NCBI RefSeq assembly: GCF_027922145.1
Contig: NZ_BSFC01000044.1
Coordinates: 310,001 to 374,000 of the forward strand
From: Novosphingobium resinovorum
GTDB lineage: Bacteria; Pseudomonadota; Alphaproteobacteria; Sphingomonadales; Sphingomonadaceae
Direction: 5' to 3'
Length of the DNA: 64,000 nt
Shown: piece after piece, positions 1 through 8,605 of the stretch
How positions within the stretch are numbered: position 1 is the stretch's first letter
How the letters are laid out: each line of letters begins with the position of its first letter
Position numbers and translations under genes: made by a program
The notes under the pieces: model-generated
Seen by the model: the letters and a program-made list of their open reading frames with translations, nothing else
Databases searched by the model: none
What the model was told of the DNA's origin: nothing

Positions 1-1129
1 TGTTGTAGACCAGCTTGGCGTTCGGGATCACCTCGCGGATGCGGCTGACCATTCCGCCGATCTGGCCGATGTGCGGCTTCTCGGTCTCGATCCACAGCAG
101 GTCCGCGCCGTTCTGCAGGGCGTGGATGCTGTCGAGCACGCAGCGGTCCTCGCCGGTTCCCGAACGGAACTGGTAGAGGTTGCTGGGCAGGCGCTTGGGA
201 CGAAGCAGCTTGCCGTCCCGGCTGATGAGAACGTCGCCGTGGCCGACCGTCTCGACTTCCTCGCAGTCGAGGAAGGCGTTGTACTGGTCGCCGATGTCGC
301 CCGCTTCACGGGTGAAGGCGATCTGCTTGGTGAGGCCGGCGCCGAGCGAGTCGGTGCGCGCCACGATCAGGCCCTCGTCGACGCCCAGTTCCATGAAGGC
401 GTAGCGGACCGCGCGGATCTTCGCGATGAAGTCCTCGTGCGGGACGGTGACCTTGCCGTCCTGGTGGCCGCACTGCTTTTCGTCCGAGACCTGGTTCTCG
501 ATCTGGATGCAGCAGGCGCCTGCCTCGATGAACTTCTTGGCAAGGAGGTAAGTCGCCTCCGCATTGCCGAAGCCCGCGTCGATGTCGGCGACGATCGGCA
601 CCACATGCGTCTCGTAGGCGTCGATGGCGTGCTCGATGCGCTTGGCCTCGACTTCGTCACCGCCCTCGCGGGCCTTGTCGAGATCGCGGAACAGGCCGCC
701 CAGCTCACGTGCGTCGGCCTGGCGCAGGAAGGTGTACAGTTCCTCGATCAGCGCCGGAACCGACGTCTTCTCGTGCATCGACTGGTCGGGCAGCGGGCCG
801 AACTCGCTGCGCAATGCCGCGACCATCCAGCCCGAGAGGTACAGGTAGCGCCCCTTGGTGGTGCCGAAGTGCTTCTTGATGGAGATCATCTTCTGCTGGC
901 CGATGAAGCCGTGCCAGCAGCCCAGCGACTGTGTGTAGTTGGCGGGGTCGAGATCGTAGGCCGCCATGTCCTCGCGCATGATGCGCGCGGTGTAGCGGGC
1001 GATGTCGAGGCCGGTCTGGAAGCGGTTCTGCAGGCGCATGCGGGCGACCGATTCGGCCTCGATCCCGTTCCAGTGGGTCTCGGTGCCGATCGTATTACCG
1101 GCTTCGATGATCTTGCTCTGGTAGGTCAC
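1..1129 (-). CDS. aceA: Isocitrate lyase, C-terminus beyond window
   Basis: Glyoxylate-shunt enzyme that cleaves isocitrate to glyoxylate and succinate in the cytosol. About 376 residues are visible and the reading frame runs off the left edge. The active-site motif appears as KQCGHQDGKV, the form I associate with the long (about 530-residue) isocitrate lyases rather than the KKCGH form of the E. coli enzyme. The metal/substrate region VPIVADIDAGFG and the ARTDS motif are also present. The start is a GTG at 1129 reading VTYQSKIIEAG, preceded by GAGGAA nine bases upstream; there is no nearer ATG that keeps the N-terminus. It is divergent from an ScfR/RamB-type regulator with a perfect inverted repeat between the two, so acetate or fatty-acid control is likely. 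Confidence 0.95.
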   Translation of the reverse strand, partial: MTYQSKIIEAGNTIGTETHWNGIEAESVARMRLQNRFQTGLDIARYTARIMREDMAAYDLDPANYTQSLGCWHGFIGQQKMISIKKHFGTTKGRYLYLSGWMVAALRSEFGPLPDQSMHEKTSVPALIEELYTFLRQADARELGGLFRDLDKAREGGDEVEAKRIEHAIDAYETHVVPIVADIDAGFGNAEATYLLAKKFIEAGACCIQIENQVSDEKQCGHQDGKVTVPHEDFIAKIRAVRYAFMELGVDEGLIVARTDSLGAGLTKQIAFTREAGDIGDQYNAFLDCEEVETVGHGDVLISRDGKLLRPKRLPSNLYQFRSGTGEDRCVLDSIHALQNGADLLWIETEKPHIGQIGGMVSRIREVIPNAKLVYN

Positions 1130-1224
1130 GCTTCAGTTCCTCTTCGCGGATGCGATTGCTTTCGATGGAGCCGAGGTAGTCGCGGTGACGGCGCGGCGGA
1201 ATGCCTTGCGAGGTGCTGTTGTCA

Positions 1225-1251
1225 AACTTTACAGATGTTCCTTGTAAAGTT
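1225..1251. promoter_or_regulatory. Perfect 9-bp inverted repeat between aceA and its regulator
   Basis: AACTTTACA (1225-1233) and TGTAAAGTT (1243-1251) are exact reverse complements separated by nine bases. The dyad lies 96 bp upstream of the aceA start and 26 bp upstream of the ATG of the divergent regulator. It is the best candidate operator for that regulator, for both autoregulation and aceA control. The sequence shows the symmetry; binding is inferred. Confidence 0.6.
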
Positions 1252-1277
1252 GTGTGGTTGTGACAGAATGCGCGGAA

Positions 1278-2675
1278 ATGGCAGAAAACCGTCCCTTATA
1301 CCTTGGTCCAAGATTGCGCCGTCTGCGCCGTGAACTCGGCCTGACGCAGCTGGCGATGGCCGATGATCTGGAGATCTCGCCCAGCTACGTCGCCCTGCTG
1401 GAGCGCAACCAGCGGCCGGTTACCGCTGATATGCTCCTGCGCCTCGCGAAGACGTACCGCCTCGACATCGCCGACATCGCCGGCGACGACGGGGAGGACT
1501 ACGCGCGCCGCCTGACCGATGTGCTGCGCGACCCGATCTTTGCCGACATCGACCTGCCCAAGCTGGAAGTCGCCGACGTTGCCACCAGCTTTCCCGGTGT
1601 CTCCGAAGCGCTGCTGCGGCTGCATCAGGCCTATACCCGCGAGGCGCAGGCGCTGGCCGAGCAGCGCGCTGCCGGGCCGATGGCGGACGAGAACGAGCCC
1701 GTGCGTGAAGCGCAGCGCTTCCTCGCCGCCAACCGCAACTACTTCCACGCGCTCGACACCCGCGCCGAGGAACTGGCGGGCGAGATCGAAAAGGCGGGCG
1801 GGGCGACCGAGTGGCTCGCCGCCAAGGCCGTGCGCGTGCGTTTCCTGCCGCCTGACGTGCTCATGGATTCGCTGCGCCGGTTCGACCGGCACAACCAGCA
1901 ATTGCTGATCGCCGACACGCTCGACCATGCCAGCCGCGCGTTCCAGATCGCCACGCACATCGCCCACACCGCGCTGCGATCCGAGATCAAGCAGACGATC
2001 CGGGCCGACAGCTTTTCCAGCCGCACCACCGCGACGCTGCTGCTGCGCGCGCTGGCGGGCTATGCGGCGGCGGCGATCGTCATGCCTTATGGCCGCTTCG
2101 CCCGCGCGGCGGACCAGCGGCGCTATGACATCGATGCCCTGTGCGCGCTGTTCGGCGCCAGTTTCGAGCAGGTGGCTCACCGTCTCACCACGCTGCAGAG
2201 GCCGGGGGAGGAGCGCGTCGGCTTCTTCTTCATCCGCGTGGACGAGGCGGGCAATGTCTCCAAGCGGCTCGACGGCGCGGGCTTTCCCTTCGCGGCGCAC
2301 GGCGGCGGGTGCCCCTTGTGGAGCGTCCATCAGGTGTTCCGCCGTCCGGGCGAGATCGTTCCGCAGTGGCTGGAATTGCCGGGCGGGGAGCGCTTTTTCT
2401 CTATCGCGCGCACGGTGACCGGTGGGGCGGCAGGCTACGGCGGTGCGCGGGTCGTGCGCGCGGTGGCGCTCGCCTGCGCGGCGGAGCAGGCGGGGCGGCT
2501 GGTCTATGCCGGGGGTGTGGACCCGGCGAGCGCGCCGACGACGCCGATCGGCGTCACCTGCCGCTTGTGTCAGCGCGCCGAATGCACCGCCCGCTCGGTC
2601 CCGCCGATCGGGCGTGACGTGCTGGCGGACGATTACCGCCGCGCCGCGCAGCCTTATACGTTCGCGGAGAGTTGA
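1278..2675 (+). CDS. ScfR/RamB-type helix-turn-helix regulator
   Basis: A 465-residue transcriptional regulator. Residues about 10-65 form an XRE-type helix-turn-helix (RLRRLRRELGLTQLAMADDL, then ISPSYVALLERNQRPVT). The middle is the IrrE-like region of the short-chain fatty-acyl regulator family, and the C-terminal part carries a Cys cluster GVTCRLCQRAEC. Known family members sense acyl-CoA status and control acetate or propionate genes: RamB acts on aceA in Corynebacterium and PccR on propionyl-CoA carboxylase in Rhodobacter. The divergent aceA makes it the expected target. The frame can be extended to a GTG at 1254, but that start would sit against the inverted repeat, so the ATG at 1278 reading MAENRPLY is preferred. 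Confidence 0.85.
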   Translation: MAENRPLYLGPRLRRLRRELGLTQLAMADDLEISPSYVALLERNQRPVTADMLLRLAKTYRLDIADIAGDDGEDYARRLTDVLRDPIFADIDLPKLEVADVATSFPGVSEALLRLHQAYTREAQALAEQRAAGPMADENEPVREAQRFLAANRNYFHALDTRAEELAGEIEKAGGATEWLAAKAVRVRFLPPDVLMDSLRRFDRHNQQLLIADTLDHASRAFQIATHIAHTALRSEIKQTIRADSFSSRTTATLLLRALAGYAAAAIVMPYGRFARAADQRRYDIDALCALFGASFEQVAHRLTTLQRPGEERVGFFFIRVDEAGNVSKRLDGAGFPFAAHGGGCPLWSVHQVFRRPGEIVPQWLELPGGERFFSIARTVTGGAAGYGGARVVRAVALACAAEQAGRLVYAGGVDPASAPTTPIGVTCRLCQRAECTARSVPPIGRDVLADDYRRAAQPYTFAES

Positions 2676-2690
2676 GCCGACCACCCAGCC

Positions 2691-2775
2691 CTCGTCATTG
2701 CGAGGCCGCAGGCCGAAGCAATCCAGGGCAGTTTAAGGCCGCCCTGGATTGCTTCGCTTTGCTCGCAATGACGAG
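2691..2775. repeat. REP-like dyad, CGTCATTGCGAG family, copy 1
   Basis: An intergenic palindrome with arms CTCGTCATTGCGAG and its complement, both containing AAGCAATCCAGGGC or its complement around a short variable centre. It lies between convergent genes. Seven more copies occur in this window. Confidence 0.85.
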
Positions 2776-2804
2776 GTGTAGGTGTGTGACGGGGTAAGGG
2801 GCGG

Positions 2805-4121
2805 TTACCGCAGCAACACCGGCAGCCCCGACACGCCCTGTTGCTCCAGCCCGCCGGTCATGAACGGCGCGGGCGCTTCGGGATCGAGCCGCAGGTTCGG
2901 GAAGTGATCGAGCAGCGCGTTGATGCCGCGATTGATCTCCACCCGCGCCACGTTCATGCCGAGGCATCGGTGCGTACCGAACCCGAAGGCAAGGTTGGTC
3001 TTCTTCGGCCGGAACAGGTCGTATTCGTCGGGCCGTTCCCAGCGCGCAGGATCGCGGTTGGCGGGGCCGAGGCCGAGTTCCAGCACCGCCCCCTTGGGGA
3101 TCGCGTGGCCGTAAAGCTCGGTGTCCTCCATCACCATGCGGTAGAAGTACGGCGCCGTCGGATACCAGCGCAGGCTTTCCTCCACCGCATCGTCCACCAG
3201 CGAGCGGTCGGCGCGCACGGCGTCCAGTTGCTCGGGATGGGTGAGCAGGGCGTAGAGCGCGATGCCCATCTGCCGCCATGAGGTGCCGCCGCCCGCGACC
3301 ATCACCAGCTTGACGTGCGCCATGATCTCGCGGTCGGTGAGGGCACGCGGTTCCTCGCCCGGCATCTGCAGCTTCATCGTGATGAGGAAGCTGACGAGAT
3401 CGTCCTTCGGCTCCTGACGGCGGCGCGCGATCAGGCCTAGCACGGTGCTCTCGACGATCTTCGCGTTGGCCTGCCGCTGCTCCATCGTCACCGTCCGGCT
3501 CGAACTGGTGGAGTTGAGGTAGGCGTGACGGAAACGCAGCGCCTCATCGCCGTCGAGGCCGATGGCGGTGGTGATCGTGTAGACTGGGATGCGCGCGCAG
3601 TAGTCGAGGTTGAGGTCGGCGCGATCTGCCCGGCCCATGCGGGCGATCAGGCGTTCGATGATGGTGTCGATGGTGTGCTCGCGCCACCAGCCCATCGCCT
3701 CGGGCATGTTGAAGCGCGGCTGGATGGTGCGGCGATAGGCGCGGTGGACCGGCGGGTCCATTTCGAGAATGCCCATGGTCTTCTCGCCCGCCGGGTTGTC
3801 GTGCCCCTGCACCGAGTTCGAGAACACCGCGGCATTGCGCAGCGCGGCTTCCACCGCCTCGAACGACAGCACCGTCCAGTGCGGCCGCCCGGCCGCGCGC
3901 GCATGGCGCTCGTGCAGCGGCAGGCCGAGCAGTTCGCGCAGGCGTCCTTTCAGCACCGGGCCTTCATCGCGCAGCGCGTGGATGCGCGGCATGATCTCGG
4001 CCACTTCCACGAGGTTGCCGATCGCCTCCGCCTCGCGGCGCACGTCGTAGAGTTCCTCGTAGAGCGGGTCGTCGGCGGTGAGGACGTCGTCGTTCTCGGG
4101 CGCGGTGGGGGTGTCCAGCAT
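2805..4121 (-). CDS. Cytochrome P450
   Basis: A 438-residue soluble bacterial P450, expected to hydroxylate a hydrophobic substrate using electrons from a ferredoxin that is not encoded nearby. The heme-ligand motif FGFGTHRCLGMNVAR places the Cys at about residue 386. The K-helix ExxR is present as EESLR. The I-helix reads VMVAGGGTSW, so the acid of the usual AG(D/E)xT acid-alcohol pair is missing while the Thr remains. Its ATG overlaps the stop of the upstream amidohydrolase (TGATG), so the two are translationally coupled. Context suggests a catabolic step on a terpenoid, steroid or aromatic compound; the substrate cannot be named from sequence. Confidence 0.93.
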   Translation of the reverse strand: MLDTPTAPENDDVLTADDPLYEELYDVRREAEAIGNLVEVAEIMPRIHALRDEGPVLKGRLRELLGLPLHERHARAAGRPHWTVLSFEAVEAALRNAAVFSNSVQGHDNPAGEKTMGILEMDPPVHRAYRRTIQPRFNMPEAMGWWREHTIDTIIERLIARMGRADRADLNLDYCARIPVYTITTAIGLDGDEALRFRHAYLNSTSSSRTVTMEQRQANAKIVESTVLGLIARRRQEPKDDLVSFLITMKLQMPGEEPRALTDREIMAHVKLVMVAGGGTSWRQMGIALYALLTHPEQLDAVRADRSLVDDAVEESLRWYPTAPYFYRMVMEDTELYGHAIPKGAVLELGLGPANRDPARWERPDEYDLFRPKKTNLAFGFGTHRCLGMNVARVEINRGINALLDHFPNLRLDPEAPAPFMTGGLEQQGVSGLPVLLR

Positions 4122-5320
4122 CAGGCGATCCCCAGCAGCTTGCAGGCGTTGTCGTGGATGATCGCGCGCACGTCCGCCTCGGGCACGCCTTCGAAGTCGC
4201 GCAGGATGACCTCGCGCGATTTGGGGAAGGTCGTCTCCGAGTGCGGATAGTCCGAGGACCACATGATGTTCCGCGCGCCCGGCAGGTCGCGGTTGAGGAT
4301 GCCGGTGCGGTCCTGGATGAACGAGCCGTAGACGTTGCGGTCCATGTAGTAGCTGGGCGGATGCTTGAGCTGGCTCTCGGTCCAGAAGCGCTGCCGTTCC
4401 CAGGTGCGGGTGATGTATTCGGTATACCACGCGAACCAGCCCACGCCGCTCTCCATGCTGCCGATGCGCAAGTCGGGGAAGCGGTCGAAGATGCAGTTGA
4501 AGATGAAGATGCCGATCGGTTCGGCCATCGCCATCTTGCTCATCGGCATGTCGGGCAGGAAGAACTCCTTCTGCCCGAAGCGCGGCACCCGCGCACCGAG
4601 GTGGAAGGTGATGACGAGGCCGTGGTCGCACACCGTCTTCCACAGCCTGTCGAACGCCGGGTCGGAATATTGCAGCGCGCCCTTGCTGTCGCCGGTCAGC
4701 GCCGAGACCTGGCCATCCTTCATCGCGGCGATGCCGGACGAGGTCTTCCAGGCGTCGGGGTTCTGCGGGAAGGCGGGCAGGTTGATGGCGCGAAAGCCCT
4801 TCTTCGCGAGCCGGGTGACATGCGCGCAAGTCTCGTCGATGTCGCGCATCGGCACGTAGCCGACGGGATATAGCCGGTCGGGCGCCACCGAGGCGAAGTC
4901 CATCACCCAGTTCTGGTACGCCTCGTAGCTGGCGACGTAGAGTTCGTTGTCGAAGGAGCCCAGCGGCCCGCCGCCGAACAGCAGCGCGGCATCCATGCCG
5001 TCGGCGTCCATGTCGGCGAGGCGGGTGGCGGGCTCCCATACCGTGCGCTGGTCTGCAAGGCGGCCCTTCATCTTGAAGTTCTTGCCCTCGCGACCGGCCT
5101 GGTTGTTGATCATCATGAAGGGGCGGCGATTGCCCTCGAAGCAGATGTAGTCCCCGTCCTCGGCGTGCTCGATGAAGGGCGCGCGGTCCTTGAGGTGGGC
5201 GGGGAGGTAGTCCTTCCACATGTCGTGCGGCGGATCGATGTGCGCGTCGGCGTCGAAGATCGGGCCGTACTGCCAGTCGGTGGCTGCGTTCGTGCGGATG
5301 GCGGGATCTGCTTCGCTCAT
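4121..5320 (-). CDS. Amidohydrolase family metal-dependent hydrolase (ACMSD-like)
   Basis: A 399-residue protein of the amidohydrolase_2 superfamily, whose members act as decarboxylases or hydrolases with a single metal. Visible ligand motifs are FDADAHIDPP near residue 22, ITFHLGAR in the middle, ESGVGW, and MWSSDYPHSETTFP near the C-terminus. The start at 5320 (MSEADPAIRT) is chosen over an in-frame start at 5341 because AGAGGA lies about eight bases upstream of it. It is the first gene of a two-gene unit with the P450, with a one-base overlap. A promoter-like element shared with two other genes of this island lies 28 bp upstream. The substrate is unknown. Confidence 0.85.
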   Translation of the reverse strand: MSEADPAIRTNAATDWQYGPIFDADAHIDPPHDMWKDYLPAHLKDRAPFIEHAEDGDYICFEGNRRPFMMINNQAGREGKNFKMKGRLADQRTVWEPATRLADMDADGMDAALLFGGGPLGSFDNELYVASYEAYQNWVMDFASVAPDRLYPVGYVPMRDIDETCAHVTRLAKKGFRAINLPAFPQNPDAWKTSSGIAAMKDGQVSALTGDSKGALQYSDPAFDRLWKTVCDHGLVITFHLGARVPRFGQKEFFLPDMPMSKMAMAEPIGIFIFNCIFDRFPDLRIGSMESGVGWFAWYTEYITRTWERQRFWTESQLKHPPSYYMDRNVYGSFIQDRTGILNRDLPGARNIMWSSDYPHSETTFPKSREVILRDFEGVPEADVRAIIHDNACKLLGIA

Positions 5321-5347
5321 GTCCGGTTCCTCTCGTCCCAATCTATT

Positions 5348-5362
5348 ATTCTAAATTGCGAA
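5348..5362 (-). promoter_or_regulatory. Shared promoter element, copy A (amidohydrolase-P450)
   Basis: Read on the minus strand the site is TTCGCAATTTAGAAT. TAGAAT resembles a -10 box, and TTCGCA sits directly upstream of it. Nearly the same 15-mer occurs at 8528-8542 and 13533-13547, in the same orientation relative to the gene downstream. The start codon is 28 bp away. TGCGA and TCGCA also form a dyad with an eight-base spacer here (5357-5374). Confidence 0.5.
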
Positions 5363-5437
5363 TTGATTATCGCATTAGTGAATGAGTCGGTCAAGCAGAG
5401 AGCAGACGCCACCGCCCGAGCGTATGCTCCCTTGCTT

Positions 5438-5514
5438 CGTCATTGCGAGCGCAGCGAAGCAATCCAGGGCGGGGTGATGCTGCCCTGGGTTGCTTCGCTG
5501 CGCTCGCAATGACG
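5438..5514. repeat. REP-like dyad, CGTCATTGCGAG family, copy 2
   Basis: Arms CGTCATTGCGAGCGCAGCG and the complement, with CAATCCAGGGC inside on the left. It lies in the gap between the amidohydrolase promoter and the end of the thiolase-like gene. Confidence 0.85.
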
Positions 5515-5524
5515 ATAAGGTGGG

Positions 5525-6709
5525 TCAATCCCGCCGCAGGATCATCGCGCCGTAGCCATAGCCGCCGTTGGAGACGATGCAGGTCCGCGCGTCCCGCACC
5601 TGCCGTCCGCCGCCGCGGCCCCAGAGCTGGACGGTCGCCTCATGGATGTGGCCGTAGCCGTGGAACCGCCCGGCCGAGAGCTGGCCGCCGCCGGTGTTGA
5701 GCGGCAGTTCGCCGTCCAGCGCGATCCGCTGCCCGCCCTCGGTAAAGCGGCAGGCCTCTCCCTTCGGCACGAGGCCGAGCGCCTCCAGCCACATCCACAC
5801 GTGGATCGAGAACCCGTCGTAGATCTGCGCGCAGTCCATCCCGGCGGGCGTGAGGTCGGTGCGCTCCCACAGCATCGCCCCGGCGCGGTGAGCGGCGGGC
5901 AGTTCGGTGAAGTCGCCCTCGTGGCGGCCGACCCACAGGCCGCCTACGGCCATGCCCATTGCCTCGATATGGAGCGGCGGATTGCGCAAGCCCTTCGCCG
6001 CATCCCGGTGCGACAGGACGATCGCGGTCGAGCCGTCGATATGGCTGTCGCAGTCGAACAGCCTCAGCGGCGAGGAGATCACCCGCGCCGCAAGATAATC
6101 GTCGAGGGTGAGCGGCTTGCGGTAGATCGCATTGGGATTGTGCGCGGCGTTGGCGCGGTTGTTGACGGCGATGGCGCCCAGTTGCGCCTCGTCGGCGCCG
6201 TACTTGTCGAAGTAGGCCTGCGCGTAGAGCGCGAAAGTGTTGATCGGCGAGAGCGCATTGTAAGGCACGGTCCAGGCGTTGTTGCCGTCCACCCGGTCGC
6301 GCGCGCCGGCCATCAGGGTGGAGGCGCGCGAGGCGATGCGCGCCTGCGCCTGCGCCACGCTGCGAAACACCACGACATGACGGGCGAGGCCGCAGGCGAT
6401 CGCGGTCACCGCGTTGAAGATCGGCGCCATGTGGCTGAACCCCTCGGCGGAGGCGAGAATCCAGCGTGGCTCGATGCCGAGCACGGCGGCCGCTTCGGAG
6501 GGGCTGACGGGCGCGATCCCGCCGCCTTCGCTGCTCTTGCCGGGATATGTGGCGATCCCGTCGATGTCCGAGGGGGAGAGCCCCGCGTCGGCAATGGCGG
6601 CGAGGCAGGCGTCGGCAGTCAGTTGCAGCGCGGTGCGGGGGGAGGGACGGCCGACCTCGGACTGCGCGGCGCCGGTGATGCACACCTGCTTTTCGGGGAG
6701 AAGGGTCAT
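5525..6709 (-). CDS. Thiolase-like lipid-transfer protein lacking the thiolase cysteine
   Basis: A 394-residue thiolase-fold protein. At the place of the usual N-x-x-C-S-S-G nucleophile segment the sequence reads SAEGFSHMAPIFNAV, with no Cys. The C-terminal GHP motif is replaced by GGGQLSAGRFHGYGHIHEA. This pattern is known from SCP-x/Ltp2-type proteins, which act as retro-aldolases on steroid side-chain CoA esters together with a DUF35 partner. A DUF35 gene lies just upstream in the same direction, fitting that pairing. The start at 6709 has a weak ribosome site. A carbon-carbon lyase role in this catabolic island is inferred; an ordinary thiolase is unlikely. Confidence 0.75.
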   Translation of the reverse strand: MTLLPEKQVCITGAAQSEVGRPSPRTALQLTADACLAAIADAGLSPSDIDGIATYPGKSSEGGGIAPVSPSEAAAVLGIEPRWILASAEGFSHMAPIFNAVTAIACGLARHVVVFRSVAQAQARIASRASTLMAGARDRVDGNNAWTVPYNALSPINTFALYAQAYFDKYGADEAQLGAIAVNNRANAAHNPNAIYRKPLTLDDYLAARVISSPLRLFDCDSHIDGSTAIVLSHRDAAKGLRNPPLHIEAMGMAVGGLWVGRHEGDFTELPAAHRAGAMLWERTDLTPAGMDCAQIYDGFSIHVWMWLEALGLVPKGEACRFTEGGQRIALDGELPLNTGGGQLSAGRFHGYGHIHEATVQLWGRGGGRQVRDARTCIVSNGGYGYGAMILRRD

Positions 6710-6737
6710 GCCGGCGCGCTCATCCGTCCAGACACTC

Positions 6738-6873
6738 CGTCACCCTGAACTTGTTTCAGGGTCCATCGGGCAGTTAGTGCCGGAGCGTGGCGTGACCAGC
6801 GGCTTCCTCGGTTTACGGCCCCACAGCACGGTGTTTCAGGCACGATGGACCCTGAAACAAGTTCAGGGTGACG
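6738..6873. repeat. Large inverted repeat with CACCCTGAAC arms
   Basis: The outer arms read CGTCACCCTGAACTTG at the left and the exact complement at the right, continuing through TTTCAGGGTCCATCG. The interior of about 75 bases has a second, weaker dyad. It separates the thiolase-like gene from the DUF35 gene and would fold into a long hairpin in RNA from either strand. Confidence 0.8.
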
Positions 6874-6890
6874 AGGTGAGGGGTGAAAGG

Positions 6891-7280
6891 TCATTCCCTG
6901 TCCTCCCGGAACATCGGCAGCCAGACATCGTCGTGGTGCTCGAACTCGACCGTCAGCGGCATGCCGATGCGCACCTCTCCTTCGAGGACATTGGTGAAGA
7001 CGTAAAGCTGTGCCTGCTCCGCCAGCTCGACCACGCCGAACACGAAGGGCACGGCCAGCCCCGGCACCCACGCCTCATGGTTCACCGTGTAGCTGGCGAG
7101 GCGGCCCTTGCCGGAAACCGGCGCGGGGGCGACGGCCTCGCTGCCGCAATTCGAGCAGCGCGGAAAGGGCGGGTGCTGGTAGGTTCCGCAATGCCCGCAG
7201 CGCTGGATGCGCAAGCGCCCGTCCGCTCCGCAAGTCCAGTAGAAGGCGGTTTCCGGCTCCAGCTTCGGCAGCTTGCGCAT
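6891..7280 (-). CDS. DUF35 Zn-ribbon/OB-fold protein
   Basis: A 129-residue protein with a rubredoxin-like zinc ribbon, CGHC and CSNC at about residues 28-31 and 42-45, followed by an OB-fold (GRLASYTVNHEAWVPG onward). Proteins of this family bind acyl-CoA and serve as partner subunits of thiolase-fold enzymes or of acyl-CoA dehydratases. Its ATG overlaps the TGA of the CoA-transferase gene (TGATG), so the two are coupled. The neighbouring Cys-less thiolase-like protein is the expected partner. Confidence 0.88.
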   Translation of the reverse strand: MRKLPKLEPETAFYWTCGADGRLRIQRCGHCGTYQHPPFPRCSNCGSEAVAPAPVSGKGRLASYTVNHEAWVPGLAVPFVFGVVELAEQAQLYVFTNVLEGEVRIGMPLTVEFEHHDDVWLPMFREDRE

Positions 7281-8488
7281 CAGAACACCACGCCCTGCAC
7301 CTTGAGGTCGATGATCTCGTCCTCGGAGTAGCCCAGGCTCTCCAGCACCGCGTCGCTGTCGGCGCCGAGGTCGGGCGAGCGGGTGGAGGACAGCGGCGTG
7401 CCGTCGAAGACCATCGGCAGGCCGATCATCGGGATCTGCGTGCCGTCGCCGTAGTCCACGCGCTTGAGGTAGCCGTTGGCCTGCGCCTGCGGATCGTCCT
7501 TCATTTCGCCGACGTCCTGCACGACGTCCCACTGGCCCGACTGGCGCGAGAGGATCGCCTTCCATTCGGCGAGCGTCTTGCCGGCGAACAGCGCCTTCAC
7601 TTCGGCATAGCAGGCATCGATGTTCGCCTTGCGTGCGGCGGCGTCGGCGAAGCGCGGGTCGGCGGCGAGGTCGGGCCGTCCGGCGGCTTCGCAGAAGGGC
7701 GCCCAATACTTGTCGGCCTGCAGCATGCAGAGCGCGAGGAAACGCCCGTCGGTCGTGCGGTAGTTGCTGACGAGCACGTTGTTGGGCTTGTCGGCGGGCG
7801 GCTTGGGGAACTTCTGCACCCCGTCCGCCGTCGCCTGGCAGACGTAGCGCTGCATCGACCACAGGGCCGTGCCCAGCAGCGAGACGTCCACAGTCGAAGC
7901 CTCGCCCGTCAGCGCCCGCCTGGCGATGGCGGCGCAGATCGCGCCCGACAGCATCGCGCCCGATATCGTATCGCCGAATGCCGGTCCCGGCGGACCGACC
8001 GGATGCGGCGCCTCGGGCTCGGTCAGCGAGGAGGAAATACCGCCGCGCGCCCAGAAGGTGATCGCGTCGTAGCCGCCTTTCTCATGGTCCGGGCCATTGG
8101 GGCCGAGCGCGCTGCCGCTGGCGTAGATGATGCCGGGATACTCCGCCCGGATCGTCTCCTCGTCGATCCGCATCGCCCGCCGCGCCGGAGGCAGCAGGTT
8201 GGTGAGGAACACGTCTGCGTCCTTCAGCAACCGGTCCAGCACCGCGCGCCCGGCCGCCTGCTTGAGATCGAGCGTCACCGAGCGCTTGCCCCGGTTGTAG
8301 CTCTCCCACGAATAGTCGATTTTCCCGCCGCCAAGACCGCCGATCGAAAGCCCCCGCAGCGGATCGCCGGTCGGCGGCTCGATCTTGATCACGTCGGCGC
8401 CAAGATCCGCCAGCATCCCGCCGCAAGCCGGCACGAAGGCCCACATCGCGACTTCCACGACCTTGATGCCTTCCAGCGGCTTGCCCAT
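7280..8488 (-). CDS. Class III CoA-transferase (CaiB/BaiF family)
   Basis: A 402-residue enzyme expected to activate a carboxylic acid by moving CoA from a donor thioester. The N-terminal MLADLGADVIKIEPPTGDP segment is typical of the family. By comparison with formyl-CoA transferase, the catalytic Asp is the one in PAFGDTISGAM, about residue 173. The start at 8488 (MGKPLEGIKV) has a strong GGGAGAGG ribosome site eight bases upstream; an in-frame start 24 bases further up lacks one. This ribosome site is the exact complement of the CCUCUCCC segment of the sRNA pair at 31.8-32.9 kb. It is the first gene of the unit with the DUF35 protein. Confidence 0.9.
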   Translation of the reverse strand: MGKPLEGIKVVEVAMWAFVPACGGMLADLGADVIKIEPPTGDPLRGLSIGGLGGGKIDYSWESYNRGKRSVTLDLKQAAGRAVLDRLLKDADVFLTNLLPPARRAMRIDEETIRAEYPGIIYASGSALGPNGPDHEKGGYDAITFWARGGISSSLTEPEAPHPVGPPGPAFGDTISGAMLSGAICAAIARRALTGEASTVDVSLLGTALWSMQRYVCQATADGVQKFPKPPADKPNNVLVSNYRTTDGRFLALCMLQADKYWAPFCEAAGRPDLAADPRFADAAARKANIDACYAEVKALFAGKTLAEWKAILSRQSGQWDVVQDVGEMKDDPQAQANGYLKRVDYGDGTQIPMIGLPMVFDGTPLSSTRSPDLGADSDAVLESLGYSEDEIIDLKVQGVVF

Positions 8489-8527
8489 CGGCCTCTCCCG
8501 TTCTGTTACCATCGCTTGACCGATGAA

Positions 8528-8542
8528 ATTCTATATTGCGAA
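8528..8542 (-). promoter_or_regulatory. Shared promoter element, copy B (CoA-transferase)
   Basis: On the minus strand the site is TTCGCAATATAGAAT, 40 bp upstream of the CoA-transferase start. It matches copy A at 14 of 15 positions. The divergent kinase gene starts 64 bp away on the other side, so one regulator could act on both. Confidence 0.5.
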
Positions 8543-8605
8543 GGATGGACCGAAATGGCGAATTAGGTCAAGCCGAAGGAACAGATATCGGGAAAGGGAA
8601 AAGGC

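Noticed and set aside
71..1333. Long plus-strand ORF opposite aceA
   Set aside because: The minus strand encodes a clear isocitrate lyase; the plus frame has no domain and is a GC-bias shadow.
2805..5219. An 804-codon frame suggesting a fused amidohydrolase-P450 protein
   Set aside because: The upstream half is out of frame with the real amidohydrolase; the P450 begins at 4121 with a TGATG overlap.
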